Source of the DNA: Chloroflexota bacterium | GTDB taxonomy: Bacteria > Chloroflexota > Anaerolineae > UBA4142 | Direction of reading: 5' to 3' | Length of the DNA stretch: 20,966 nt | Assembly (NCBI GenBank): GCA_016199405.1 | Contig: JACQGS010000181.1 | Location: forward strand, 1-20,966 | Shown here: positions 1 to 9,211 of the stretch, piece by piece | Position numbering within the stretch: the first letter of the stretch is position 1 | How the letters are laid out: the number at the start of each line of letters is the position of its first letter | The notes under the pieces: model-generated | Database searches by the model: none | Seen by the model: only the letters and a program-made list of their open reading frames with translations | Told to the model about the DNA's origin: nothing | Made by a program: the position numbers and the translations under genes

Positions 1-1074
1 GCGTTGATTGCCGCGCTCGGCGCGGACTCGCGGTATTTGGCGCTACGCGGCATCTATGACTTTGCCGCGCTCTTTGCGACGGCATTTCTATTTAGCGCGT
101 TGGCGATTCCCAGCGCAAAATGGTTGCGCTGTTTGTTGAACGTTCTCATCGGCGCAGGAATGGTTCAAGCCGGCATCGGCATCGTTCAGCAGATCGCCGG
201 CGCCGAGCGCGTGCTTGCGGCATTGCAGAATCCGCTTGCGCCATTCTTTTATCAGCCCAACTTGCTGATTGAAAAACTGAGCGATCTTTCTTTTAATTGG
301 CTGACGTTCGAGCGCGTGTCGCCGTTTGGCACGTTCATCAACGGAATTGATTACGCGATCTTGCTCGCCGCGATTTTGTGTCTCGCGCTCGCGCGGATGC
401 TGACGAGCCGTTCGCGCGGGGAGTTGGCGTGGCTCGCCGCGAGTTCGTTATTGATGGCGCTGGCGCTGGCATTGACGTTGAAAGGATCCGGATTTCTCGC
501 GCTGGCTGGCGGCGTCGCGGCAATTGGCGTTGCGCTCGCGCCGCGTATCCCGGCGAAGGCGCTCGCGCTCGGCGCGCTGATCACGACGATGCTGATCGCG
601 TTGTTCGCCTCGATCGATCCGATTGCCGGGCGCATCACTTTTCTGATTCAGCGCGAGCAGGGCGCGTTTGGTTCCTTGGGTCGCTTGGATATTTGGGCGA
701 GTCTCTTGGACCATTTTTGGCAAAAGCCCTTTTTTGGTTTTGGATTGAATCACGCGGTTCTGCTCGCGGAACCGGCGCGCACGATGAGCGGCGGAACGAT
801 GGCGTTTGTTACGACTGCGCCGGAAAGCGCGTATGTCGCCGGGCTGGTCGAGACCGGCGCGGTCGGTTTTATCGCGCTGATGTTTTTTCTCGCGCGCGGG
901 CTTGGGTGCGCGTTTCAAAACGCGCGCGCGGACGCGCGCCAGATCGGTATTTTTGCCGCGCTCGTTGCGCTCTTGTGCGGCAATCTGACCGTCGCCGCGT
1001 TGACGACGGATCAAAATGGAATGTTGTTGGGTCTGCTCACCGGATTGGTTTTTGCGAAATGGAACCCGGCATAA
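1..1074 (+). CDS. O-antigen ligase/polymerase family membrane protein (5' end outside window)
   Basis: The reading frame is open from the first base, so the gene begins upstream; 357 residues are visible. The protein is almost entirely hydrophobic, with about eight to ten membrane segments. A Wzy_C-like stretch is visible near residues 226-250: LGRLDIWASLLDHFWQKP, then a Gly-rich FGFGLN. After it comes ESAYVAGLVETGAVGF, the place where the family usually has His-Asn-x-Tyr-Leu followed by E-x-G. Proteins of this family join or polymerise lipid-linked glycans on the outer face of the cytoplasmic membrane. The usual His of that motif is replaced here by Glu (codon 823-825), so the assignment is to the family and not to ligase versus polymerase. 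The gene overlaps the flippase gene by 16 bp. A second protein of the same family begins at 20378. Confidence 0.75.
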   Translation, partial: ALIAALGADSRYLALRGIYDFAALFATAFLFSALAIPSAKWLRCLLNVLIGAGMVQAGIGIVQQIAGAERVLAALQNPLAPFFYQPNLLIEKLSDLSFNWLTFERVSPFGTFINGIDYAILLAAILCLALARMLTSRSRGELAWLAASSLLMALALALTLKGSGFLALAGGVAAIGVALAPRIPAKALALGALITTMLIALFASIDPIAGRITFLIQREQGAFGSLGRLDIWASLLDHFWQKPFFGFGLNHAVLLAEPARTMSGGTMAFVTTAPESAYVAGLVETGAVGFIALMFFLARGLGCAFQNARADARQIGIFAALVALLCGNLTVAALTTDQNGMLLGLLTGLVFAKWNPA

Positions 1075-2633
1075 TCGAACCCAAGCCGGCGACGATGCGG
1101 CGCGTTCTCTCGTTCGCGACGATCACCGCGTTTGGATTTTTTCTGGGACGCGTCAGCGGGTTGGTGCGCGAGATGGTCGTCAGCGCGCAATTTGGATTGT
1201 CGGCGGAGCTCGACGCGTACTTTATCGCGTTCTTGGTGCCGACGATCATCAACAATATTATCGCCGGCAGCGCGATCACTGCCGCCGTGATGCCGGCGTT
1301 CGCGCGCGCGCTCGCCGCGAATCGCCGCGATGAATTTTGGCGCGTCGCGAGCATCATTAGCAGTTTTGTTTTGCTCGTCACCGGCGCGCTGACGGTGATC
1401 GGAATGCTCGCGAGCCAAGCGATCGTTGCGGTTTTGGGCGCGGGCTTGGCACCGGCAACGCAAGCCCTCGCCGCGAATTTGTTGGTCATCATGATGCCGA
1501 CGCTTTTGTTGGGCGCGGGCTTGAATATGTTGATGGCGCTCCTCAACGCGCTCGACCGGTTCACCGCGCCGGCGCTGATTTTTCTCATCCTAAATCTCGG
1601 CATCATCGTCACCGTTTTTTTTCTATCGCCGATCATCGGCGTCCACGCGGTGGCGTGGGGATTTTTGCTCGGCGTTGGCTTGCAGGTCGCGCTCCAATTT
1701 TTCGAACTCGCGCGCGAACGCCCGCAGTTTCGCTGGACACTGGATTGGCACCATCCCGTTTTAAAAGAAGTCGGCATCGCCTTTCTCCCGATCACCGCGC
1801 TCGCGATTCTCGCGCAAATCAATATCGTCGTGGATCGCGCGATGGCGGCGACGTTGCCGGCGGGGAGTATTAGCGCGCTCGCGTACGCGGATACAGTTCT
1901 CGGGTCGTTCTACGCGCTCGGCATTAGTTTGGGCATCGCGGTTTTTCCGAGTCTCAGCCGGATGGCGGCGCTGAACGATTTGGCAAGCACGGCGCGCACG
2001 ATAATCGCCTCGATGCGACTGCTCATTTTTGTTCTCGCGCCGCTGACGTTTTTGCTCATTCCCTTCGCGCCGCAAACAATTGGGTTGCTGTTGGGACGCG
2101 GACGTTTCGATCTCGCCGCGATCGATGCGACCGCGCAAGCGCTCGCGATGTACGCGGTCGGCTTGATCGCGTTTGCCGCGCTGTACGTGTTGCAACGCGC
2201 GTATTACGCATCCGCCGATAACGCGATTCCGCTTGTCGTCGGATTGATCGGCGCGTTCGCGCACGTTGCGTTGAATTGGGCGTTCATGCGCGCGTGGGCG
2301 CACGCCGGCATCGCGCTCTCGACATCGGCGACGGCGATTGCCAGCGCGGCGGTTTTGCTTTTCTTGTTGCGCCGGCGTTTGCGCGATTTGGAATTGAAAA
2401 ACACATTCACGTTTCTCCTTCGTTGCGCCTTGCTGGCGTTCGCCGCGACGTTTGCCGCGTCGACCATTTTCGACGCGTTGGGTTTGGGCAGTGAGTCGGT
2501 TGCCGCGCGCATCGTCGGCGTTCTGTTCGCGCTGATGGGCGGCGCGTTATATTTCGCGCTCGCGCTCGCTGCGCGTATTCCGGAGAGTGCGTTGGTTTGG
2601 CAGACTGCCGTAGGATTTTTGAAACGCCAATGA
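1059..2633 (+). CDS. murJ: MurJ/MviN-family lipid II / lipid-linked oligosaccharide flippase
   Basis: This 524-residue integral membrane protein has the expected MurJ length and about 14 membrane segments. The N-terminus is typical: MRRVLSFATITAFGFFLGRV, then SGLVREMVVSAQFG and LDAYFIAFLVPTIINN. Later segments such as FYALGISLGIAVFPSLSRMA also match the family. The family (MOP superfamily) flips undecaprenyl-linked precursors across the cytoplasmic membrane. The ATG at 1059 gives a 16-bp overlap with the upstream gene; an in-frame ATG at 1095 is an alternative. The frame is open further upstream only as a GC-rich shadow. Inside this locus it probably serves as the exopolysaccharide flippase in place of Wzx, but a housekeeping role in peptidoglycan synthesis cannot be excluded. 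Its stop overlaps the next start (ATGA), so translation is likely coupled. Confidence 0.9.
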   Translation: MEPGIIEPKPATMRRVLSFATITAFGFFLGRVSGLVREMVVSAQFGLSAELDAYFIAFLVPTIINNIIAGSAITAAVMPAFARALAANRRDEFWRVASIISSFVLLVTGALTVIGMLASQAIVAVLGAGLAPATQALAANLLVIMMPTLLLGAGLNMLMALLNALDRFTAPALIFLILNLGIIVTVFFLSPIIGVHAVAWGFLLGVGLQVALQFFELARERPQFRWTLDWHHPVLKEVGIAFLPITALAILAQINIVVDRAMAATLPAGSISALAYADTVLGSFYALGISLGIAVFPSLSRMAALNDLASTARTIIASMRLLIFVLAPLTFLLIPFAPQTIGLLLGRGRFDLAAIDATAQALAMYAVGLIAFAALYVLQRAYYASADNAIPLVVGLIGAFAHVALNWAFMRAWAHAGIALSTSATAIASAAVLLFLLRRRLRDLELKNTFTFLLRCALLAFAATFAASTIFDALGLGSESVAARIVGVLFALMGGALYFALALAARIPESALVWQTAVGFLKRQ

Positions 2634-3856
2634 ATATTTGCATGTTCACTCGCGTGATGCCCGCGCACGGAATTGGCGGGATGCAAGACCACGTCCTCGC
2701 GCTCAGCGCGGGGCTTGCCGCGCGTGGGCATCGCGTCTCCGTCATGACGACCGCGCGCGCGGATGGCGTCGAACACGCGCGCGTCGACGATGTCGAGATT
2801 TTTTATTTGAAAGCGACGCGCGTCGGTCGCTATTCCGCCGCGTTCTGGCGCGATTCAGCGCGCCGCGCGCGCGATTTGCATTCCACGCAGCCGTTGCACA
2901 TTTTGCACAGCCACAGCATCGGCGCGTACGGCGTTTATCGCGCGGGTCTGCCGCGCCAATGGCGCATCCCGCTCGTTGCGTCCCTGCATGGCACGCACCT
3001 CGATGTGCTGACGACGACGTGGCACACCGATTTTTCGCTCGCGCGTCCGCTCGGCATCGCGCGTTTCGTCGGCATTACGGTGCAGATGCTCGCAAATTAC
3101 GCCGCGCGTGATCTCGGCTTTATCCGCGCCGCCGACCGGCTGATCGCGACGAGCGACGCGGATCCGTGGAAATATCAAACGCTCTATCGCGTGCCGCCGG
3201 CGCGCATTCGCAAAGTGTATAATGGCATCGATACGCGCCTCTTTGCGCCGCCCGCCGATTCCGCGGCGCTAGATGATCTGCGCCGGCAATGGCAGATTGG
3301 CGCGGATGAAAAAATATTGCTCGCGCTCGCGCGTTTGCAAAAAGACAAAGGCGTGCAAAATGCGATTGCAGTTTTGCCGCGCGTGTTGGAAAAAGTTTCT
3401 GCGCATCTCGTGATCGTCGGCGACGGCGATTACCGCGCCGCGCTCGAGGCGCAGACGCGCGCGCTGGGCGTGGGTGACCGCGTGCATTTCGTCGGCGCGT
3501 TGCCGCTGGCGGAATGCACGCGCTATTTCAATTTGTGCGATGTCTTCGTCGATCCGACGCTCCGCACCGATGGCTACGATTTGACGATTGCCGAAGCGAT
3601 GGCGTGTGTCAAGCCGGTGATCGTTTCTGATGTCGGCGCGAATTCGACGCTCGTCGACGCGGCGACCGGTATTCTCATCCCGCGCGGCGATCACGCCGCG
3701 CTCGCGCGCGAGATTTTTCGCGTGTTGGAAAATCCACGCGCGAGTTTGGAAATGGCGCGACGCGCGCGCGAAAAAATTATTGTGCAGTTTAGTGCGGACG
3801 CGATGGTGAGCGGCATTGAATCCGTGTATCGCGAAATGGCGAATCGTGCCGATTGA
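2630..3856 (+). CDS. Glycosyltransferase family 4 (GT-B fold)
   Basis: The product is 408 residues. The N-terminal half begins MNICMFTRVMPAHGIGGMQD, with the Gly-rich loop typical of GT4 acceptor domains. The C-terminal half carries the nucleotide-sugar-binding domain: ARLQKDKGVQNAI, HLVIVGDGDYRAAL, RVHFVGAL, and the donor-site segment TDGYDLTIAEAMACVKPVIV. The usual E-x7-E pair reads D-x7-E here, a conservative change. GT4 enzymes are retaining transferases that add a sugar from an NDP-sugar to a lipid-linked glycan at the inner membrane face. The ATG at 2630 overlaps the flippase stop as ATGA, and an in-frame codon 33 bp upstream is less likely. There is no clear Shine-Dalgarno site, so coupling is expected. 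Sugar and acceptor are not predictable. Confidence 0.9.
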   Translation: MNICMFTRVMPAHGIGGMQDHVLALSAGLAARGHRVSVMTTARADGVEHARVDDVEIFYLKATRVGRYSAAFWRDSARRARDLHSTQPLHILHSHSIGAYGVYRAGLPRQWRIPLVASLHGTHLDVLTTTWHTDFSLARPLGIARFVGITVQMLANYAARDLGFIRAADRLIATSDADPWKYQTLYRVPPARIRKVYNGIDTRLFAPPADSAALDDLRRQWQIGADEKILLALARLQKDKGVQNAIAVLPRVLEKVSAHLVIVGDGDYRAALEAQTRALGVGDRVHFVGALPLAECTRYFNLCDVFVDPTLRTDGYDLTIAEAMACVKPVIVSDVGANSTLVDAATGILIPRGDHAALAREIFRVLENPRASLEMARRAREKIIVQFSADAMVSGIESVYREMANRAD

Positions 3857-4760
3857 TTCCGTCATCGAGAGAGACTATCTCAACGCGGTCGACGCGCGCC
3901 TCAATTCGTACGACGCGTATATTGATTATCAAATGCACGAGGCGCGGCGGGCGCTCGCGTTTCTATCGCGCTTTTTCAACCCACACGGCGCGCGCGTGCT
4001 TGAGATTGGGACTGGAATGGGCGGCAAGGGCATTGCGTACGCGCGTGCGGGAATGAACGTGACTGCCCTCGATGTGGATACTGAGGCGCTCCGGCGCGCG
4101 CAGCGCGCGGCGAAAGCACGCGACGCGGCGATGTGTTTTTTGACCGGCGACGGCGCGTTGCTGCCGTTTCCAGAAAATTATTTCGATGCGGTGCTGTTGG
4201 ATAGCGTGATCGAGCACGTGCGCGATCCGTTGGCATTGCTGATGGAATGCCATCGCGTTCTAAAACCCGGCGGCGTGGTCTTTGTCGTCTTTCCGCCCTT
4301 TTACGGACCGCTTGGCGGTCACATTGACGATTACATCTTGTTGCCGTGGTTTCATCTTTTGCCGCGCGGCGCCGTAAAACGCGCGTTGCAAACGCGTCCG
4401 CCCCAGCCCGGTTTTTTGGCGCCGCTCGATGCGTATGCCGTGTACTTGACGCTGAATGGGTTGACGGTGTTTCAATTTCGCCGCGCCGCGCGCCGCGCGG
4501 AATTTCGCTTCGATTATTTGCGCGTGCGACCGTTTCTGACGCATCCCGGCACGCGCCTGGCGGTTGGGCTATTTGCCGCGTTGCGACAGCGCGGCAGAGG
4601 ATTACGCAACGTCGTTCAACGCATGCGTCGCGAATTCACGCTCGGAACGTTTTTGTTATTCATTTTGCTGAGCGCGATTTCGCCGCTCGTGTTCGTGCCG
4701 ATTCTGCAAGAAATCGCGGCAGGCGGTTGCAAAGCGATCCTTCGGAAATCTCCCGCGTGA
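3846..4760 (+). CDS. Class I SAM-dependent methyltransferase
   Basis: The product is 304 residues. Motif I is VLEIGTGMGGKGIAYARAG (Glu near residue 53), followed by ALDVD at the ribose-binding acidic position. The later motifs are LLPFPENYFDAVLLDSVIEH and HRVLKPGGVVFVVFPP, typical of the Methyltransf_11/UbiE-like group. The C-terminal part (about residues 160-304) is not recognisable as a separate domain and ends in a hydrophobic stretch (LGTFLLFILLSAISPLVFVP), possibly a membrane anchor. In this context it probably methylates a sugar of the glycan or its lipid-linked intermediate. The GTG at 3846 gives an 11-bp overlap with the GT4 gene; a TTG at 3816 would give a 41-bp overlap. The stop overlaps the next gene as GTGA. 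Confidence 0.83.
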   Translation: MPIDSVIERDYLNAVDARLNSYDAYIDYQMHEARRALAFLSRFFNPHGARVLEIGTGMGGKGIAYARAGMNVTALDVDTEALRRAQRAAKARDAAMCFLTGDGALLPFPENYFDAVLLDSVIEHVRDPLALLMECHRVLKPGGVVFVVFPPFYGPLGGHIDDYILLPWFHLLPRGAVKRALQTRPPQPGFLAPLDAYAVYLTLNGLTVFQFRRAARRAEFRFDYLRVRPFLTHPGTRLAVGLFAALRQRGRGLRNVVQRMRREFTLGTFLLFILLSAISPLVFVPILQEIAAGGCKAILRKSPA

Positions 4761-5968
4761 AGAAACAAACTTGGTTTTTGATTTTGCTCGGTCTCGCCAT
4801 TCGCTTGTTCATCATTTTTCCCGGACCCTTCGAGTCGCCCGTCGAGGCGCTGATGAACAAGGCGGATTTGCGGAATTATTATTGGCCCGCGCAGACCGCA
4901 TTGACCGGCGCGAATCCGTACGCGTTGTGGGCAAGCGGGCAGTCCGGCGAATTCCGCGCCGATCTCGCGCCGCTCGAACTGCTTGTCTATGTCGGCGCGG
5001 TGGCGGTCTGGAACGATATGCGCGCGATTCAGATTGTTTTTGCGCTCTGCGATGCGATCAACATCGCGTTACTCGGTATTCTGCTTGCGCGTTCGCGTTT
5101 GCGACTGCCGTTCCAAATATTTTACGCGCTCGGTCCTTTGACGCTGTACGATCTCGCGCTCGTCCCGCAAGACAAGACGATGCTGCTCACGCTGACGTTT
5201 TTGATTTATTATTGGCTCATCCGCCCGGCGAATTATGCATTACCCTTGACCCCTTTTCGACTCTCTTCCGCAACACTTGCGATTGCTGCCGCCGCATTGC
5301 TCGCCTCGTTCAAATGGCTGAGCGGGTTCTACATTCTTCCGCTCTTATTTTTCACTTCCCCGCGCCCGCGCGATTTTTTCGCGCGCGGCGCGCTGTTTGG
5401 CGGCATCATTGCGCTCGCGCATCTGCCATGGTTTCCGGCGTGGGTGTATGTGTACGAATTTCGCGCGAGCCGCGTCGCGTGGCCCGGGCACATTGCGCCG
5501 GCAAATTTTTTGCGGTTTCTCGACCTCTATAGCTCGAGTTTTCTCGTTATCGCTCTCCTCGCCGCGCTCTTGATCATTTATTTTCTCTTTTGGCGTAAGC
5601 GCTTGGATATTTTTGAAACGATCGCGCTCGCCGCCGGCGCAGGCATTCTGCTGACGCCGGATATGGATCCGGTGCATCTAGCAATCGTCGTGATTTATCT
5701 TTTGCTCGTCGTGGATTGGACGAGCCGCGCGCGGCTGCTCTGGGTGTGGGGCGCGAGCAGTTTTGTCGCGGCGGTCTATCTATTTTCCACGCGCGCCGGC
5801 TTTACGCGTTGGGGCTTGCCGGATTTTCGATTGCTGACCGGCGACTATGGATCGCTGCCAATGATTTTGGAATCCTACGTATTGTTCGCCGGAGTGTTTA
5901 CATTTTATTTATGGGACAAAGCGCGTCGGCACGCGGTCGGCAGGGCGGTGTTGACCGATGATCATTGA
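4757..5968 (+). CDS. Polytopic membrane protein, probable GT-C-fold glycosyltransferase (GT87/PIG-M-like)
   Basis: The product is 403 residues, mostly hydrophobic, with about ten membrane helices. The N-terminus starts KKQTWFLILLGLAIRLFIIF and is followed by an extracytoplasmic loop containing KADLRNYYWPA. The Asp there (residue 37) sits where GT-C enzymes such as GT87 and PIG-M-like mannosyltransferases carry a catalytic Asp. LVPQDKTMLLTLTFLIYYW and a second charged loop with TPDMDP support the same reading. GT-C enzymes use polyprenyl-phosphate sugars outside the membrane. The GTG at 4757 overlaps the previous stop (GTGA). The 3' end overlaps the next gene by 11 bp. The family call rests on topology and a weak motif; it could be an unrelated polytopic protein of unknown function. 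Confidence 0.6.
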   Translation: MKKQTWFLILLGLAIRLFIIFPGPFESPVEALMNKADLRNYYWPAQTALTGANPYALWASGQSGEFRADLAPLELLVYVGAVAVWNDMRAIQIVFALCDAINIALLGILLARSRLRLPFQIFYALGPLTLYDLALVPQDKTMLLTLTFLIYYWLIRPANYALPLTPFRLSSATLAIAAAALLASFKWLSGFYILPLLFFTSPRPRDFFARGALFGGIIALAHLPWFPAWVYVYEFRASRVAWPGHIAPANFLRFLDLYSSSFLVIALLAALLIIYFLFWRKRLDIFETIALAAGAGILLTPDMDPVHLAIVVIYLLLVVDWTSRARLLWVWGASSFVAAVYLFSTRAGFTRWGLPDFRLLTGDYGSLPMILESYVLFAGVFTFYLWDKARRHAVGRAVLTDDH

Positions 5969-6806
5969 CCTCGCCGACACCAAAGAGCGGGCGTTGCCAC
6001 ACGCGCAGACGCGCGAAGATTATCTGGTTTATCTGAAGCATGTCGCGCTGTACGATTTCGCGAAATCGTACAGTGAGGATAAAACTGTATTGGATTTGGG
6101 TTGCGGCGAAGGCTACGGGAGCGCCGCGCTCGCGCGCTCCGCGCGATTTGTGGTCGCGGCGGATTATGACTTCGCCGCCGTTGCACACGCCGCGCAAAAA
6201 TATGGAACCCAAAGTGAATTGCGCTCCCACGCGCCGTCCATCGGCGGCGCAGGAGTCGCCTCCACTGATCGCAGAGCGCGCCTCGCGTTTGTGGTTTGCG
6301 ACGCGCAACGCCTGCCATTTCAGTCGGACGCGTTTGGCGTCGTCGTCTCTTTTGAAGTGATCGAGCACATTCCCAACGTCGCGCACTATCTCGCCGAAAT
6401 CAAACGCGTCAGCGCGGCGGCGCTGATTTCAACACCCAACCGGGCGCTGCGTCTCTTGCCATTTCAAAAACCGTGGAACCGTTATCATCTGCGCGAATAC
6501 GCGGCGCAGGATTTCGCACGAACGCTCGCCAGCGTTTTTTTGCGCGCGCAAGTGCGTGGGGTGACAGCAACGCCGGTAATTCTAGAAACTGAAAAGCGCC
6601 GCGTCAAACAAAACCCGTTGATCGCGTACCCCAAAATGCTCGCGCAGATGCTGTCGCCGCGCGCGGTGCGGACCGTGGCAAAACGCCACCCGCCGCAACC
6701 GGCCGCGCCGCCGGCATTTTCGACGAATGACTATTCTGCTCAAGATTTTTTTGTGACCGACGAGACTAAAGAATGCATCAACCTATTAGCCGTTTGCGCG
6801 CGGTGA
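5958..6806 (+). CDS. Class I SAM-dependent methyltransferase with an atypical internal insertion
   Basis: The product is 282 residues. SAM-binding motif I is VLDLGCGEGYGSAALA (residues 44-59), followed by VVAADYD. Motifs II and III are FVVCDAQRLPF, FGVVVSFEVIEHIPN and ALISTPN. Between AAQKYGTQ and RLAFVVCD lies about 23 extra residues (near 86-108), low in hydrophobics and encoded by a GC-rich stretch with short complementary arms; it looks like an in-frame insertion. This subgroup often methylates sugars or glycan precursors in surface polysaccharide clusters. The ATG at 5958 overlaps the GT-C gene by 11 bp. The function is inferred from family and neighbours; the substrate is unknown. Confidence 0.85.
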   Translation: MIIDLADTKERALPHAQTREDYLVYLKHVALYDFAKSYSEDKTVLDLGCGEGYGSAALARSARFVVAADYDFAAVAHAAQKYGTQSELRSHAPSIGGAGVASTDRRARLAFVVCDAQRLPFQSDAFGVVVSFEVIEHIPNVAHYLAEIKRVSAAALISTPNRALRLLPFQKPWNRYHLREYAAQDFARTLASVFLRAQVRGVTATPVILETEKRRVKQNPLIAYPKMLAQMLSPRAVRTVAKRHPPQPAAPPAFSTNDYSAQDFFVTDETKECINLLAVCAR

Positions 6807-6808
6807 CG

Positions 6809-9211
6809 ATGCGCCTCGCTAGTTGGAATTGGCTTTTGATTGGCGCGGTCGCGCTCGGCGCCGCATTGCGTTTGTGGGGCATTCCATTCGGCTTGCCGTA
6901 TCTCTATCACCCGGACGAGGGCTTGCCGGTCACGATCGCGCTGCGCGTTTTGCAGACCGGCGATTTCAATCCGCATTTTTTTCATTGGTCGTCGCTCTTG
7001 TTTTACTTGAACGCGTTCGTGTACTATGGGTTCTTTATTTTCGGGCGCATCACCGGCAGATTTACAGAGATCGGCGACCTGGCTTATCCGGATGTCGAAG
7101 CGATTGCGGTGGGCAGGGCGATCGTGCCGGAAGAATTTCTGCTCGGTCGCGCGCTCACCGCGATTTTCGGCGCACTCACGCTGATCGCCATTTATGCGGT
7201 GTGCCGCAAAACCGGCGCGCCGCGTTGGGCGAGTGGGCTTGCCGCCCTTTTGCTCGCCGTCGAAACGATTAGCGTTCGCAACAGTCAGTTTATTCGCCCG
7301 GATATTTTTTTCATTTTTTTTGCGCTCGTTGCAATTTACTTTTCACTCGCGATTCTCGATGACGCGCGCCCGCGTAATTATTTGCTCGCCGGCATCGCGG
7401 CCGGGCTGGCGGCGTCGTTCAAGTACAACGCGGCAGTCGTTTGCCTCGCGATTTTGGCGGCGCACCTATTGCGGCTTGGCTGGCGCGGCTTATTCCGACG
7501 CGAAATTTATTTTGCCGGCGCGCTGAGTATCGCAACCTTTATCGCCACGACGCCGTATGCGCTGCTCGACCTCTCCACGTTCATTCGAATCGGTCCCCTC
7601 CAAGCTGCCGAGATTTATGCGACCGGTCACGCCGGCGCGGAAGGCAACACGTTTTATTGGTACTTGAATTTCTTTTGGGGGGCGTTCGGCGTCACGGCAT
7701 TCTTGGCGTTGTTCGAAGTTGCCGCGATCTTGTGGCGACGGGACGCGCGTGGGATTGTTGTTTTGGTTTTCCCTGCCGCGTATTTTTTCCTGATCAATTT
7801 GTACACAGTGCATTTCGAGGAAACGGCATTGCCGTTAATTCCGTTTTTGTCGATTTTCGCCGCGCAATTCCTCGCGCGCCTCGCCGAAGGGCTCACGCGG
7901 CGAGTCACGCCGCGTCTGTTACGCTGGAGTATCGCGGCAGGAATTTGCGGGTTGGTTCTGCCGATGCTGATCGCCACTGTGAATCACGACATTCAGATTT
8001 TGCAGCCGGAAAGCCGCGAATTTGCGCGCGCGTGGATCGAGAAAAATGTGCCGGCCGGCGCGCGCGTCGCGGTCGAATCGTACGCGCCGTATGTGGAACG
8101 CCCGCGGTTTATGGTCGAAGGTTTCGAGGGGATGATCGAGCATCCGCCCAAATGGTACGAGCAGAATGGCTTTGAATATTTGGTTTTTAGTTACGGCTCC
8201 TACGGGCGCTTTTACGAAAACGCTGCGCAATATCCGGATCAACTCCAACGCTACGACGATTTTTTCAAACGCTATCCGACCGTCGCGCGTTTTGATCAGA
8301 ACGGCTACGAAGTCCGCGTTCTAAAAATCGAAACGCCGGAATTGCCGTCGACGCGCGTTGCCGCGCGTTTCGGGCTTTACAGCGGGTGGGCAGAACTCGT
8401 GGGGTATGATTTGCGCGCGCCCAATTGGATTAGCGGCGAAACGCAACGCATCGGCTTTCATTGGCGCGCGCTCGGGGCGCGGCGTGAACCGCTCATGCTG
8501 ACCGCGCGCTTGATCGATCGCGATGGACGCGCAATTGCGGAATCGCGCGGACCGTTGTTTGGCGACGCGTACGTGACCGGTGCGTGGCCCGAAGGGATCG
8601 CGCGCTCGGGGCTCGATTTTCCAGTGCCGGGAAACGCGCGGACGGGTTTGTATCGGATGCAACTCGAAGTGGACGGCGGCGGCATCGGGCGTGTGTCGGT
8701 GCTGTCGTATGCCAATCAGCCGATTGCCGATAAATTGTTCATCGGTCCGTTCAAAATAGCCGGACCGCCGCCCGCGCGCGAAGAGTTGGCAAAAGCGCGC
8801 ATGGTCGATGCGAGTTTTGCAAAGCTCATCACGCTCGTGGGCTATGCGATGAAACCGGAACCCACGCGCCCGGGCGATCCGCTGACGCTGACGCTGTATT
8901 GGCGCGCGGATTTCAAAATGCAAGACGACTATACCGTGTTTATTCATCTGCTCGACAATAACGGCGCGGTGCGCGCGCAAATCGACGCGCAACCGCGCGG
9001 CGGAAATTATCCAACTTCGATTTGGGACGCGGGCGAAGTGGTGCGCGACGACTATGTTTTGAATTTGCCTAATGACCTTGCGCCGGGCGATTATCGGATT
9101 TCGCTCGGGCTGTATCAATTCCCATCGCTCGCGCGATTGGGAATGCTCGACGCAAGCGGCAGGTTGTTGGACGACCATTTGATTCTCGACGACGTGGTGC
9201 GCGTGCGATGA
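6809..9211 (+). CDS. GT39/PMT-family membrane glycosyltransferase with C-terminal beta-sandwich-like domains
   Basis: The product is about 800 residues. The first 400 or so hold about 11 membrane helices, starting WNWLLIGAVALGAALRLWGI. The first outside loop contains YHPDEG, whose Asp36-Glu37 matches the catalytic motif of PMT/ArnT-type (GT39) enzymes that use polyprenyl-phosphate sugars. The soluble part continues with EFARAWIEKNVPAGARVAVE, a common element of this group. It ends in two related all-beta repeats: one starting LVGYDLRAPNWISGETQRIG with FHWRALG, the other LVGYAMKPEPTRPGDPLTLT with LYWRAD. These are probably extracytoplasmic and may bind glycan. The ATG at 6809 follows the previous stop directly; an ATG at 6773 would add 12 residues and overlap by 34 bp. 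The 3' end overlaps the next gene as ATGA. Confidence 0.85.
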   Translation: MRLASWNWLLIGAVALGAALRLWGIPFGLPYLYHPDEGLPVTIALRVLQTGDFNPHFFHWSSLLFYLNAFVYYGFFIFGRITGRFTEIGDLAYPDVEAIAVGRAIVPEEFLLGRALTAIFGALTLIAIYAVCRKTGAPRWASGLAALLLAVETISVRNSQFIRPDIFFIFFALVAIYFSLAILDDARPRNYLLAGIAAGLAASFKYNAAVVCLAILAAHLLRLGWRGLFRREIYFAGALSIATFIATTPYALLDLSTFIRIGPLQAAEIYATGHAGAEGNTFYWYLNFFWGAFGVTAFLALFEVAAILWRRDARGIVVLVFPAAYFFLINLYTVHFEETALPLIPFLSIFAAQFLARLAEGLTRRVTPRLLRWSIAAGICGLVLPMLIATVNHDIQILQPESREFARAWIEKNVPAGARVAVESYAPYVERPRFMVEGFEGMIEHPPKWYEQNGFEYLVFSYGSYGRFYENAAQYPDQLQRYDDFFKRYPTVARFDQNGYEVRVLKIETPELPSTRVAARFGLYSGWAELVGYDLRAPNWISGETQRIGFHWRALGARREPLMLTARLIDRDGRAIAESRGPLFGDAYVTGAWPEGIARSGLDFPVPGNARTGLYRMQLEVDGGGIGRVSVLSYANQPIADKLFIGPFKIAGPPPAREELAKARMVDASFAKLITLVGYAMKPEPTRPGDPLTLTLYWRADFKMQDDYTVFIHLLDNNGAVRAQIDAQPRGGNYPTSIWDAGEVVRDDYVLNLPNDLAPGDYRISLGLYQFPSLARLGMLDASGRLLDDHLILDDVVRVR

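Noticed and set aside
378..1058. Upstream extension of the flippase frame
   Set aside because: It lies wholly inside the ligase-type gene in another frame and reads Arg-rich. MurJ proteins start near 1059.
8321..9178. Minus-strand open frame opposite the GT39 C-terminal domains
   Set aside because: No recognisable motif, and the + strand frame is clearly the real one.
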